63,826 nt of DNA from Anaerolineales bacterium (GTDB taxonomy: Bacteria > Chloroflexota > Anaerolineae > CG2-30-64-16): NCBI GenBank assembly GCA_017882045.1, contig JADGQF010000002.1, positions 1 to 63,826 of the forward strand, read 5' to 3'. The position numbers and the translations under genes are program-made. The stretch's first letter is position 1. Each line of letters starts with the position of its first letter. Below, piece after piece: positions 32,844 to 44,166 of the stretch. The notes beneath the pieces are model-generated. The model saw only the letters and a list, made by a program, of their open reading frames with translations. It was not told the origin of the DNA and made no database searches.

Positions 32844-35777
32844 ATGGCGGTTACACTTACCATCAACGGCCAGCGAGTCTCGGCCTCTGAGGGCAGCACC
32901 ATCCTGGAAGCGGCGCGCGCGGCCGGTATCCGTATCCCCACGCTCTGCCATCATCCCGATCTCAGTAACGTCGGCGCCTGCCGTATGTGCGTCGTCTCGG
33001 TCGAGAAGGCGCGCGGCGTGCAGACGGCTTGCACCACGCCCATTTTTGAAGGCATGGTGGTCGATACCGAGTCCAAGGACGCACGTGCCACGCGCCGCTT
33101 TGTGCTGGAGATGCTGCTCGGCGATCATCCGAATGAATGCATGAAATGCGAGGTCAACGGCGATTGCGAGCTGCAAGACCTTGTCTACGAGTACGATGTG
33201 CCCTGGCCCGAGCATGCTGGGCGCCGCCACGCCTACCCGATCAATCCCGATCCCAGCCCGTTCATTTTTGTCGACCGCAATAAGTGCATCCTCTGTACCC
33301 GCTGCGTGCGGGCTTGCGCCGAGATCCAGAACCGGGATGTCTGGAATATCGCTCGGCGTGGGTTCGAGAGCAAACTGGTGGCGGGCGCCGACCAGTTCCT
33401 GCAGGAGGCGCGCTGCGAGAGTTGCGGCCAGTGCGTGGCATACTGTCCCGTTGGCGCCCTGTACGACAAGCTGAGCCTGGGGGCGGGCCGTCCCAACCAG
33501 ATTACCAAGGTGCGCACCACGTGTTCTTACTGCGGGGTCGGCTGTAATTTCGACCTGAACGTGCGCAACGGCAAGGTCGTGCGCGTGACCAGCGCGCCGG
33601 ACGCGCCTGTCAACGGGATGGCGATGTGCGTCAAAGGGCGTTACGGCTATGACTACGTCCACCATCCGGACCGGCTCACACAGCCGATGGTGCGCGCCCA
33701 ATACCTCGACTCCCAACAACTGCAAACACGCCTGGCCGCCGGCGAATGGCGCACTGTGACACCGGCGCCCTCTGCGCCCCGTGGCCTGGACGCGGCCGGC
33801 GAGGCACGACGCCGCCGCCGGACCGGGAACGGCGGTGACGCTGGCGCTGTGTCACAAGCGCGCGCTGTGGTCGACCACCGGCCCTCGGGTTGGGTTGAGG
33901 TCGATTGGGACACCGCCCTGGATGTGGTGGCCCGCAAGCTGACGCTGGTCAAGCGCGAGAGCGGCGGCGACGCGGTCGCCGTGCTCGCCTCGGCCAAGTG
34001 CACCAACGAGGAGAACTACCTGGTGAACAAGCTCACCAGGCAGGTGATCGGGACGCACAACATCGACCACTGCGCGCGCTTGTGACACAGCGCCACCATC
34101 ACCGGTCTGGTGACAAGCTTCGGCAGCGGCGCAATGACGAACTCGATCCGCGATATCACTGAACAGAGCCGGTCGATCTTTATCATCGGCAGCAACACGA
34201 CCGAGCAGCACCCGGTCCTCGGCATCAAGATCCGGCGCGCCAGGCGCCAGCGTGGGGCCAAGTTGATCGTCGCCGACCCGCGCCAGATTGACATCGCGAC
34301 CTACGCCGACCTGCACCTGCGCCACAAGCCCGGCACCGACATCGCCTTGATGAACGGTATCATGCACATCATACTGCGCGAGGGCTGGCAGGACGAGAAG
34401 TTCATCGCCGAGCGCACTGAGGGCTTTGAGGCCCTGCAGGTGGTGGTTGCCAAGTACACTCCCGAAGTAGCCAGCGAGATCACCGGCGTGCCGGTGGAGC
34501 AGTTAGAAGCTGCGGCGCGCATGCTGGCGGAAAACCGGCCGGGCGCCCTGCTTTACGCGATGGGTATCACGCAGCACACGGTGGGCGTTGCCAACGTCGT
34601 CACCTGCGCCAACCTGCAGATGCTGCTGGGCAATATGGGCGTGCCCGGCGGGGGAGTCAATCCCCTGCGCGGACAGAACAACGTCCAGGGTGCCTGCGAC
34701 ATGGGTGGGCTGCCGAACACCTACCCGGGCTATCAGTACGTCACCGACGCCACGGCGCAGCGGAAGTTTGAACAGGCGTGGGGTGTGCCGCTGTCGGACA
34801 AGGTCGGGCTGACCATCACTGAGATGCTCAAGGGCCTGTCGTTGGGCGAGGTACGCTGCCTGTATGTCATCGGCGAGAACCCGATGACCAGCGATCCCGA
34901 CCTCAATCACGTCCGCGAGGCGATGGCTAAGGCCGAGTTCATCGTGTTGCAGGAGATCTTTTACAGCGAGACGGCCCAATATGCCGACGTGATCTTCCCG
35001 GCGGCCAGCTTCGTCGAGAAGGAAGGCACCTTCACGAACACGGAGCGGCGCATCCAGCGCGTGCGCAAGGCGGTGGCGCCACCAGGACAGGCCCGCACCG
35101 ATAGCTGGATCGTCACCGAGTTAGCCAGGCGCATGCTCGCGCTGGGCGCGTCTACCCCTGCGGGCGATGCCCCCTGGGGCGGCTGGGAATATGCCAGCCC
35201 GTCTGCTATCATGAGCGAGATCAACGGCGTCACCCCAAGCTACGCTGGGGTCAACTACGAGCGGTTGGACGCGGGCGAGCCCCTCCAGTGGCCGGTGCCG
35301 AACGTGAACCATCCGGGAACACCCGTCTTACACGTCGGGAAATTCAGCCGCGGGCTGGGGCGCTTCGTGGCCGCTGAGCACGTGCCGCCCGCCGAGTTGC
35401 CCGACGAGGAATACCCGCTCATGCTGACCACCGGGCGCGTTATCTACCATTGGCACGGCGCCGAGATGACGCGGCGGGCGCGCGGCCTGTATGCGGCCTA
35501 CCCCGAAGCGCTGATCGAGATCAGCCCCAAAGACGCGCAGAACTCCGGTATATCTGACGGCGACCTGGTGCGCCTGTCGTCACGGCGCGGCGAAATCTTC
35601 GCCAAGGCGGAGGTGACGCAGCGGGTCGGGGCCGGGCTGGTCTTCGCCACCTTCCACTTCCCCGAATCGGCGGCCAACTTTTTGACCAATCCGGCCGTCG
35701 ATCCGCAGGCGAAGATCCCGGAATTCAAGGTCTGTGCGGTGAAGCTGGAAAAAGCACAGCGCGGGGCGGCTGACTGA
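32844..35777 (+). CDS. fdhA: Selenocysteine-containing formate dehydrogenase alpha subunit with NuoG-type N-terminus
   Basis: This is a 977-residue protein read through an in-frame TGA at 34083-34085 as selenocysteine 414. The context NIDHCARL-U-HS matches the catalytic Sec/Cys site of FdhF-type enzymes. A SECIS hairpin follows (34099-34113). Residues 1-240 carry 2Fe-2S (C35, C46, C49, C63), His-Cys (HPNECMKCEVNGDC) and two ferredoxin motifs. CSYCGVGC near 230 is the [4Fe-4S] site of the molybdopterin domain. The C-terminal MGD-binding domain is intact. An Ala/Arg-rich insert lies near 305-345. It oxidises formate to CO2 or the reverse in the cytoplasm. It is the last gene of the NuoE-NuoF operon and precedes focA. 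Confidence 0.95.
34083..34113 (+). other. Selenocysteine UGA and bacterial SECIS element
   Basis: After the TGA (34083-34085), 18 bases lead to the apical loop GGTCT (34104-34108), flanked by the perfect stem TCACC / GGTGA (34099-34103, 34109-34113). From memory, E. coli fdhF also has 18 bases between UGA and its GGUCU loop. The loop sequence is the SelB-binding signature. Confidence 0.93.
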
Positions 35778-35847
35778 GCAGAGAGTGGGGTCAAGCTCTT
35801 TCCCGGACAGGATAGACAGGATGATAGGCTGAATTGTTAGCGTCCAT

Positions 35848-35876
35848 TTGTGAAAAACAGCACTCGTGGGTACACT
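35848..35876 (+). promoter_or_regulatory. Promoter of focA
   Basis: TTGTGA (35848-35853) and TACACT (35871-35876) are separated by 17 bases. The -35 overlaps TGTGA-N6-GCACT, a CRP-like site with 8 of 10 matches. GAGGAGG follows, 7 bases before the ATG at 35899. Confidence 0.65.
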
Positions 35877-35898
35877 ATCCGTAACGAGGAGGATAAAT

Positions 35899-36855
35899 AT
35901 GGCAGACAGCGAATTCAGCATTGACGCGTTCATCCCACCGGAGATGGCCGATCGAGCCGAGGCGGTCGGCATCCGCAAAGCGCGCCTCGACTTCCTCTCT
36001 ACTTTCATCCTGGCGATCCTGGCCGGCGCCTTTATCGCCGCCGGCGCCATATTCGCCACCACGGTCACCGCGGGCGCCGGCACACAACTGACCTACGGTG
36101 TTACCCGCCTGTTGGCCGGTCTCGCCTTCTGCCTGGGTCTGATCATGGTTGTCGTCGCCGGCGCCGAGCTCTTCACGGGCAATAACCTGGTCGTCATGGC
36201 CTGGGCCAACGGCAAAGTTAGCTCGTTACAGCTCTTGCGCAACTGGATCATCGTTTACGTGGGCAACTTTGTGGGTTCGTTGGCCACGGTGGTCATCATG
36301 TTCTTCACACGCCAATACCTGTCGGGCGGCGCAGCGGTCGGCATCGCCGCAATCAACACTGCGGTCAGTAAGACCAGCCTGGGCTTTGTGCAGGCGCTCG
36401 CGCTGGGCATCATGTGCAACGCCCTGGTCTGCATGGCCGTCTGGTTGTGCTTCAGCGCCCGCAGCACTACCGACAAGATTCTCTCCATCATCTTCCCGAT
36501 CACGGCCTTTGTGGCCGCCGGTTTCGAACACAGCATCGCCAATATGTACTTCATCCCAATCGGCCTGTTCATCAAGGACTTCGCCGGTGACGGTTTCTGG
36601 AAGCTCGACGCGGTGCTGAAGGCCGGGATCGGCGCTGACAAGCTGGCGCACCTGACTTGGGGCAACTTCTTGCTGGTCAACCTCTTGCCCGTCACCATCG
36701 GCAACATCATCGGTGGCGCCGGCATGGTCGGACTGGTGTATTGGTTCGCCTACCTGCGCACCAAGGGCCGCCGCGCCGCCGCCCCGTTCGCGCCCGCCCC
36801 GCCGGTCAAGGCCTCGGGTAAGGCGGCAGGCAAGCTGGCGACCGCCAGGAAGTAG
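35899..36855 (+). CDS. focA: Formate/nitrite transporter family channel (FocA)
   Basis: This 318-residue membrane protein has six predicted helices. FNT signatures are visible: AGAFIAAGAIFATT, AGAELFTGNNLVVMAWANGK, LGIMCNALVCMAVWLCF, AAGFEHSIANMYFIPIG and LLPVTIGNIIGGAGMVG. The EHSIANM His is the conserved pore residue. FocA pentamers move formate in either direction. Its position directly after formate dehydrogenase makes formate the expected substrate rather than nitrite. The C-terminal tail is Ala/Pro/Lys-rich. The start is ATG 35899 with GAGGAGG; the extended frame from 35866 precedes the -10. Confidence 0.95.
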   Translation: MADSEFSIDAFIPPEMADRAEAVGIRKARLDFLSTFILAILAGAFIAAGAIFATTVTAGAGTQLTYGVTRLLAGLAFCLGLIMVVVAGAELFTGNNLVVMAWANGKVSSLQLLRNWIIVYVGNFVGSLATVVIMFFTRQYLSGGAAVGIAAINTAVSKTSLGFVQALALGIMCNALVCMAVWLCFSARSTTDKILSIIFPITAFVAAGFEHSIANMYFIPIGLFIKDFAGDGFWKLDAVLKAGIGADKLAHLTWGNFLLVNLLPVTIGNIIGGAGMVGLVYWFAYLRTKGRRAAAPFAPAPPVKASGKAAGKLATARK

Positions 36856-36913
36856 CCTGGGCTAGTAGCCTGGGCCTCGGCTGCCGGTCGTCTTTCGCGA
36901 TTTCGCGTTCCTA

Positions 36914-36942
36914 TTGACAAGCAGGCCGTGGGGCGCGATAAA
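36914..36942 (+). promoter_or_regulatory. sigma70-type promoter of the CBS gene
   Basis: TTGACA (36914-36919), a 17-base spacer and GATAAA (36937-36942) lie 53 bases before the ATG. AGGAGGG is the ribosome site. Confidence 0.75.
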
Positions 36943-36995
36943 CAGGTAACAATGGGCGGGCCGATGACGGCTCACTGTCAGGCTTAGGAGGGAAT

Positions 36996-37433
36996 ATGAC
37001 CTTTGTACGGGAGCTACTGCAAGGCAAGCAGGCGGGCCTGTGGACGATCAAGCGCCAGGCCACGGTGTTCGAGGCGCTGCAGGAAATGGCCGGCAAAAAC
37101 ATTGGGGCCCTGCCGGTGGTGGACGACGGCGAGTTGGTCGGCATGTTCTCCGAGCGAGACTATGCGCGCAAGGTCATTCTCAAGGGCAAGTCCTCGCAGA
37201 ACACGACCGTGGGCGAGCTGATGAGCTCCCCGGTCTTCTGCGTGGGCCTGGACGAAACGATCGAGACCTGCATGCAGCTCATGTCGACGCAGCACATCCG
37301 CCACCTGCCGGTATGCGAAAATGATCAGTTGCTGGGGATGATCAGCATCGGCGATGTCCTGCAGTCAATCATTGCCAACCAACAGGTCCTGATAGCCGAC
37401 CTTGAGAATTTCATAAACGGCGCGCGCAGCTAA
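36996..37433 (+). CDS. CBS-pair protein
   Basis: This 145-residue protein is a single tandem CBS pair: WTIKRQATVFEALQEMAGKN...ALPVVDDGELVGMFSERDYARKV and VGELMSSPVFCVGLDETIE...HLPVCENDQLLGMISIGDVLQSI. Stand-alone proteins of this kind bind AMP, ATP or NAD and report energy charge. It has its own promoter, is not operonic with focA or hypF, and lacks any effector domain. Its partner is unknown; the second CBS protein of the window (14777) shares only the fold. Confidence 0.9.
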   Translation: MTFVRELLQGKQAGLWTIKRQATVFEALQEMAGKNIGALPVVDDGELVGMFSERDYARKVILKGKSSQNTTVGELMSSPVFCVGLDETIETCMQLMSTQHIRHLPVCENDQLLGMISIGDVLQSIIANQQVLIADLENFINGARS

Positions 37434-37535
37434 GACAAGAGGGCGCTAACGACCGCCGGCCAGGCGCCATTCAGACCGTCTCGCCTCTGGCATTCCTCAT
37501 GCGCGTGGCCTCCTCTATCCGCTTGCCCGCGTCGC

Positions 37536-37564
37536 TTGACAGAAAGTGTAACATAAGGCACAAT
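37536..37564 (+). promoter_or_regulatory. Promoter of the hypFCDE operon
   Basis: TTGACA (37536-37541), a 17-base spacer and CACAAT (37559-37564). GAGGGAGA follows 12 bases before the ATG at 37593. No CRP/FNR-like palindrome was seen here. Confidence 0.75.
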
Positions 37565-37592
37565 AGGGCCACGAGGGAGAATTCGCCACAAC

Positions 37593-40001
37593 ATGTTATA
37601 TACGGCCGCCATGCGGCTGCGCGTTGAAATCCACGGCGCCGTGCAAGGCGTCGGCTTCCGGCCTTTCGTTTACCGCCTGGCCACCGAGCTGGGCCTGAAC
37701 GGCTGGGTCATTAACGATAGCCAGGGCGTGTTTGTTGAGGTCGAAGGCTCGCAGCCGATTCTGCAGAGCTTTCTCGACCGGTTGCCGGCCGAAAGGCCGC
37801 CACGCGCCATCATCCAATCGCTGGAGGCCGGCTGGCTGGAACCGGTGGGCTACACCACCTTCGAGATACGGCATAGCGACAACCGTGGCGCCAAAACCGT
37901 CCTGGTCCTGCCGGATATCGCCACGTGCCCGGACTGCCTGGCCGAGGTGCTGGACCCGGCAAATCGTCGCTATCGCTACCCGTTCACCAACTGCACCAAC
38001 TGCGGGCCGCGCTTCACGATCGTCGAGTCCTTACCGTACGACCGGCCCAATACGAGCATGCGCCGTTTCAGGCTGTGTCCTGCCTGTCGCTCCGAGTACG
38101 AAGACCCGCGCGATCGCCGTTTCCATGCCCAGCCCAATGCCTGCGCGGTCTGCGGGCCGGCCCTGGCGCTCTACGAGCCCCGCCAGGATGGTCCGGACCG
38201 CCCCGCTCCGGAGGCGCCCCCGTCCGTCGGCGCCGGCAAGTGGGCGGTTACGTTTGAGGGGGATGCCGCTCTTCTCCAGGCCGCGGCTGCCCTGCGCGCG
38301 GGCCGCATCCTGGCCGTCAAGGGGCTGGGTGGGTTTCATTTGATGGTGGACGCGCGTAACGCGCTCGCCGTGACCCGCTTGCGCGAGCGCAAACAGCGCC
38401 CTGACAGGCCCTTTGCCTTGATGGCGCGTGACCTGGAGCAGGTCCGCTCTTGCTGTGAGGTGCCGCCGGCGGCTGAGAGCCTGCTGGCTTCGGCCGAGGC
38501 GCCCATCCTGCTGCTGCGGCGGCGGGCGGACGCGCCGGTGGCGGCCCAGGTGGCGCCCGATAATCCATACCTGGGCGTCATGCTCGCGTACACTCCCCTG
38601 CATCACTTGCTAACGCGTGAGCTCGACTTCCCGCTGGTCGCCACCAGCGGGAACCTCAGAGATGAACCCATCTGCATTGATAATGCCGAAGCGTTGGAGC
38701 GCCTGAGCGGCATCGCGGATCTGTTCCTGGTGCACGACCGGCCGATCCTCCGCCATGCCGATGACAGCCTGGCCTGGATCTTGCTGGATGAGCCGCGCCT
38801 CCTGCGGCGGGCGCGCGGATATGCGCCTCTGCCGGTCTTGCTCGATCATTCCTTGCCCACGGTTCTGGCGGTCGGCGCACACCTCAAGAACACCGTTGCG
38901 CTCAGCGTGGAGCGTCAGGTATTCATCAGCCAACATATCGGCGACCTGGAGACGCCCGAGGCTATGTCCGCCTTCGAACGGGTCATCGCCGATTTTCTGC
39001 GCCTTTACGAGGCCACTCCCGCCGCCATCGCGCACGACTTGCACCCGGACTACCTGTCGACCAGATGGGCGCGCGAGCAAACGGCGCAATTGATCCCCGT
39101 GCAGCACCATCACGCACACTTGGCGGCCTGCCTGGCCGAAAACCGCGTGCCCGGACCGGCGCTGGGTGTGATCTGGGATGGCACGGGGTACGGAACCGAC
39201 GGGACGATCTGGGGCGGCGAGTTCTTGCTGGGCGATGCGGCCGAATACACGCGCGTGGCGCACCTGCGACCCTTCCGCTTGCCCGGCGGCGAGGCGGCCA
39301 TTCGCGAGCCGGGACGAATCGCGCTGGCCTTGCTCTGGGAACTCTATGGCGAGGCGGGATTAGGCCACGAATATCTTCCAACGGTGCAGGCGTACCGCCC
39401 GGCCGAGCGCCGCCTGTTGGGCCAGATGCTAAGCCGTGGAGTTAATTCGCCGCTCACGACCAGCGCGGGCCGCCTGTTCGACGGTGTCGCGGCCCTGATT
39501 GGCCTGCACCAGCAGGTCAACTTCGAGGGCCAGGCGGCCATCGCGTTGGAGTTCGTCGCAGATGAGACGGTTGAGGATACCTACCCGTTTCCGCTCCTGG
39601 ACCGCCCGGCGAGCCCGGCCGCGGATATGGGAAGCGCCGCTCCTCTCCCGTTCGCTCCGCCGGCTGCCCCGCTCATCCTCGACTGGCAGCCCCTCGTCGA
39701 GTCCATCCTCGCCGACTTGCGCCGCGCTGTTCCGGCGAGTATCATGGCCGCGCGCTTTCATAATGCTCTGGTCGAAGCAATCGTGGCTGTCGCCCAAGCC
39801 GTCGCTCAGGCCGCCGGTCAACCGCGCGTGGCCCTCTCCGGCGGCTGTTTCCAGAACCGGCTGCTGACCGAACGCGCCGCGCTCCGCCTGCGGGCGGCCG
39901 GTTTTGAGGTGGTGCTCCACCGCCTGGTCCCACCAAACGATGGCTGCATCAGCCTGGGCCAGGTGGCAGTGGCCGCCGCACGCCTGATGAAAGGTACATG
40001 A
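37593..40001 (+). CDS. hypF: Carbamoyltransferase HypF
   Basis: This is an 802-residue [NiFe] maturation enzyme. An acylphosphatase domain lies at about 5-95 (EIHGAVQGVGFRPFVYRLA), two C-x2-C-x18-C-x2-C zinc fingers at about 112-190 (CPDCLAEVLDP..CTNCG, CPACRSEYEDP..CAVCG), a YrdC-like domain to about 390 and a Kae1-like domain (HHHAHLAACLAEN, IWDGTGYGTDG, ALSGGCFQNRLL). It makes carbamoyl-adenylate and transfers the carbamoyl group to HypE for CN synthesis. The start could also be ATG 37611, closer to the domain; 37593 is kept because it has a purine-rich site. It heads a four-gene operon. Confidence 0.95.
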   Translation: MLYTAAMRLRVEIHGAVQGVGFRPFVYRLATELGLNGWVINDSQGVFVEVEGSQPILQSFLDRLPAERPPRAIIQSLEAGWLEPVGYTTFEIRHSDNRGAKTVLVLPDIATCPDCLAEVLDPANRRYRYPFTNCTNCGPRFTIVESLPYDRPNTSMRRFRLCPACRSEYEDPRDRRFHAQPNACAVCGPALALYEPRQDGPDRPAPEAPPSVGAGKWAVTFEGDAALLQAAAALRAGRILAVKGLGGFHLMVDARNALAVTRLRERKQRPDRPFALMARDLEQVRSCCEVPPAAESLLASAEAPILLLRRRADAPVAAQVAPDNPYLGVMLAYTPLHHLLTRELDFPLVATSGNLRDEPICIDNAEALERLSGIADLFLVHDRPILRHADDSLAWILLDEPRLLRRARGYAPLPVLLDHSLPTVLAVGAHLKNTVALSVERQVFISQHIGDLETPEAMSAFERVIADFLRLYEATPAAIAHDLHPDYLSTRWAREQTAQLIPVQHHHAHLAACLAENRVPGPALGVIWDGTGYGTDGTIWGGEFLLGDAAEYTRVAHLRPFRLPGGEAAIREPGRIALALLWELYGEAGLGHEYLPTVQAYRPAERRLLGQMLSRGVNSPLTTSAGRLFDGVAALIGLHQQVNFEGQAAIALEFVADETVEDTYPFPLLDRPASPAADMGSAAPLPFAPPAAPLILDWQPLVESILADLRRAVPASIMAARFHNALVEAIVAVAQAVAQAAGQPRVALSGGCFQNRLLTERAALRLRAAGFEVVLHRLVPPNDGCISLGQVAVAAARLMKGT

Positions 40002-40004
40002 AAT

Positions 40005-40265
40005 ATGTGTCTCGGAGTGCCGGGAAAGATTACGCAGATTGAGCAGGGCTCTGCTCTCGGGCTAGTGATGGGCAAGGTCAGCTTCGGCGGCATCGCCAAG
40101 GACGTCTGCCTGGCTTACGTGCCGGAGGCGCAGGTTGGAGACTATGTCATCGTTCATGCCGGCTTTGCCCTCAATTGTATCGACGAGGCCGAGGCGATGG
40201 AAGTGTTCAAGCTGTTGCGCGAGATGGGCGCGCTGGACGAGCGTGACGAGCTTGGGGTGGAATAG
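40005..40265 (+). CDS. hypC: Hydrogenase assembly chaperone HypC
   Basis: This is an 86-residue protein beginning MCLGVPGKI; Cys2 binds the Fe(CN)2CO precursor together with HypD and then the large subunit. The rest is an OB-fold (GKVSFGGIAKDVCLAYVPE, VGDYVIVHAGFAL). Length is normal. It starts 3 bases after hypF and ends directly before hypD. Confidence 0.96.
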   Translation: MCLGVPGKITQIEQGSALGLVMGKVSFGGIAKDVCLAYVPEAQVGDYVIVHAGFALNCIDEAEAMEVFKLLREMGALDERDELGVE

Positions 40266-41350
40266 ATGCGTTTTGTTGACGAATACCGCAACGAGACCGA
40301 CGCACAGAAACTTTTGCGTGGCATTATGAGGACGGTGACCAGGCCGTGGACGATCATGGAGATCTGCGGCGGCCAGACGCACACGTTGATCAAGTCAGGC
40401 ATTGACCGCTTGCTGCCGCCGGAGATCACCCTTGTCCATGGTCCCGGCTGTCCCGTGTGTGTGACGCCGCTCGAATTGATCGACCGGGCCATCGCGATCG
40501 CGCGGCAGCCTGGGGTCATCTTCACTTCATTCGGTGATATGTTGCGCGTGCCCGGCTCGCAGACGGACTTGCTCAGAGTCAAGGCCCAGGGCGGCGACGT
40601 GCGCATGATCTACTCACCGTTGGACGCGCTGAAGCTGGCGCGGAAGCACCCGGACCACCAGGTCGTATTTTTCGCGGTGGGCTTTGAGACGACCGCGCCG
40701 GGCAATGCAATGGCCGTCTGGCAGGCGAAACAACTGGGACTGAGCAACTTCTCCATCCTTTGCTCGCACGTGCTGGTGCCGCCGGCCATGGAAGCGATTC
40801 TCAGTTCGCCGGCCAATACCGTTCAAGGCTTCCTGGCGGCCGGACACGTTTGCTCGGTGATGGGTTATTGGGAGTATGAGCCGATCGCCGCACGCTACCA
40901 TATACCGGTCGTGGTGACCGGTTTCGAGCCGCTTGATCTGCTGCAAGGGATCTATATGACCGTCCGGGCCCTGGAAGAGGGGCGGGTGGGCGTTGAGAAC
41001 CAATATAGCCGGGCTGTCTCGCGCGAGGGCAACCGGTCCGCCCAGCAGCTTATGGCGCAGGTCTTCCAGGTGTCGGACCGCAAGTGGCGCGGTATTGGCG
41101 CTATCCCGCAGAGTGGCTATAGTCTGCGTCCCGAGTTCGCCGCCTTCGACGCCGGGCAGCGCTTCGGCGTGGCCGGCATCGTGGCCGCGGAGTCGCCGGT
41201 GTGCATCGCCGGGCAGATCATGCAAGGTCTGAAGAAGCCCCACGATTGCCCCGCCTTCGGCACGCTTTGCACCCCCGAGCACCCGCTCGGCGCGCCCATG
41301 GTCTCATCCGAGGGGGCCTGCGCCGCGTATTATCAGTATGGGAGGGCAGG

Positions 41351-41354
<4 letters not shown>
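40266..41354 (+). CDS. hypD: Hydrogenase maturation protein HypD
   Basis: This 362-residue iron-sulfur protein has [18 protein letters not shown] near 34, the [10 protein letters not shown] motif whose cysteines hold the Fe(CN)2CO precursor, [14 protein letters not shown], and a C-terminal cysteine set ([28 protein letters not shown]) for the [4Fe-4S] cluster. It assembles the iron ligands with HypC. It starts at the base after the hypC stop, and its TGA overlaps the hypE ATG. The cellular source of hypA/hypB functions is not in this window. Confidence 0.96.
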
Positions 41355-42441
<1,087 letters not shown>

Positions 42442-42445
<4 letters not shown>

Positions 42446-44145
42446 TCAGCCTTTTCTTTGATGACCGGTAGCCAGAATCGGAAGGTCGTGCCCTTGTTCA
42501 GCTCCGACTCGACCGTGATCTGCCCGCCGGCCCGCTCGATGATTTCCTTGACGATCGACAGCCCCAGTCCTGTACCCATGCGCGAGACTGCCTTGGCATT
42601 GTCTGCGCGGAAGAACTCGGAGAAGAGCCTGGGCATCACCTCCGCCGGGATACCGATGCCGGTGTCGCTGACGCGGGCCACCAGCCTGTCGTCGTCGCAG
42701 TGCAGCGTGATCTCGACCCGCCCCTCGTCGCAGTTGTATTTGATGGCATTGCTGATCAGGTTATTCCAGACGCTCTTCATCTGGTCCGGGTTGGCCATCA
42801 CCGGAGGCAGATCGACGCCAACGTCGGTGCTGATCGTGATGTTGCGCTCCTGAGCGCGTGCGGCCATCAGGTCGAGTTGCTCCAGCAGGGTCTGTTCCAG
42901 GTGGAGCGGCTGAACCAGGCCGCGTGCATCGGCCGATTGGATGCGTCCGAGCTCCAACAAGTCGGCGATCAGGGCGAGTTGCTCCATGGCCCGCCTCTCG
43001 GCCTTCTCCAGCGTCTCGCGAACCTTAGCTTCCGGCACGTAGCCTTCGATGATCAGTTTCAGATAGCTCTGGATGGCCGCCACTGGCGCCCGCAGCTCGT
43101 GCGTCACCAGCAAAGTGAAGCGCGCGCGTGCATCGTCCAGTTCGCCCAGCTTCATGTTAACCTGCGCCAATTGCGCGTTCAGGCGCGACAGTTCATCGCG
43201 CTGGCTCCGGCAGGCCTCGTTTGCAGCGCGCAGTTGTTCGTTGAGCTCGCGCATGTTCTCGTTGCGTGCTTCCAGCCTCCGGTATGCTTCTTGCAGCTTG
43301 CTGTTGACCTGGACCAATTCCTCGCGTCGTGCTTTGCACTCTGCATTGGCCGCCCGCAACTGCTCGTTCAGCTCGCTCATGTGCTGCGAGCGTATTTCCT
43401 GCCGGTCATAAGCGGCTTGCAGCTCCGCGTACAGGTCGTCCAGGTGTTCGCGACGATGGGCACATTCCTGATTGGCCGCCCGCAACTGGTCATTCAGTTC
43501 GCGCAGTTGAGTGGCGCGCGCCTCTGCGCGTCGGTTGCTCTCAGATAGCTGGTTGGCGCGCGCGCGCAGCCGGCCCATAAGCTGAGACGTCACCTCGCCG
43601 GAAGTGAAGCAGACCGCCGCCAGGGCCACGGCTTGCGCGAACAGGAAACTGCCGCGCAGATACAGCACGGGGTCTTGGATCTCGCGCAGATGCAGGTGGG
43701 GCAGCCAGCCCAGCGCCTCGCCGGCCAGCAGACCCGCATAGAGCAGGCTGCCCGCCACCGCGCAGCCGATCGCTACACGCCGGGTCAGCAATGCCGCCGC
43801 CAGGATCACCGGAAAGACGTAGAATGGGAAGAACGGGTTTTCAACCCCACCGGAGAGGTGTAACACCACCGTCAATCCCAGGATGTCGATCGCCAATTGC
43901 CCGATCATCAGCCTGCCGCGCATCGGCGGGAGCAGTTGCTCTTCGCGCTTGTTGTGCAGGTAGAGGGTGATGCCCCCCTCGAGAATCACCAGCACGGCCA
44001 GCGTAAGGAGCAGCGCCCCGAGAGCCAGGTTGGGGACCCACCAGGCAGCAATCAGGACGAGGACGGCGGTCGCGGCGAGGCCGAGCAAGTGTAGCCGTAC
44101 GATGAAACGCAGGCGCTGAAGGGAGACAAAGTCTTCCGGTAGCAA
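42442..44145 (-). CDS. Membrane histidine kinase with 42-residue coiled-coil repeats
   Basis: This is a 567-residue protein. About six hydrophobic segments occupy residues 15-185. A long coiled coil (190-340) contains three copies of a 42-residue unit starting with ELN(D/E)QLRAAN at 216, 258 and 300. HisKA follows with THELRAP (H349), then HATPase_c with N-box NLISNAIKYN, G1 VSDTGIGIP and G2 GTGLGLSIVKEI. No HAMP or PAS domain was recognised. The start appears to be TTG 44145 with a weak purine run. It is the last gene of the receiver-NuoEF operon and is the obvious kinase for its receivers. Confidence 0.9.
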
Positions 44146-44166
44146 AGTCTTAGATCTTTTGTAGTC

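Noticed and set aside
34083-34085. Premature stop making formate dehydrogenase a pseudogene
   Set aside because: The frame is the same on both sides, the position is the catalytic Sec/Cys site and a SECIS hairpin follows at the expected distance.
35806-35823. GACAGGATA / GACAGGATG direct repeat after fdhA
   Set aside because: Two 9-bp copies, with one mismatch, are too short to support a function or an insertion-site duplication.
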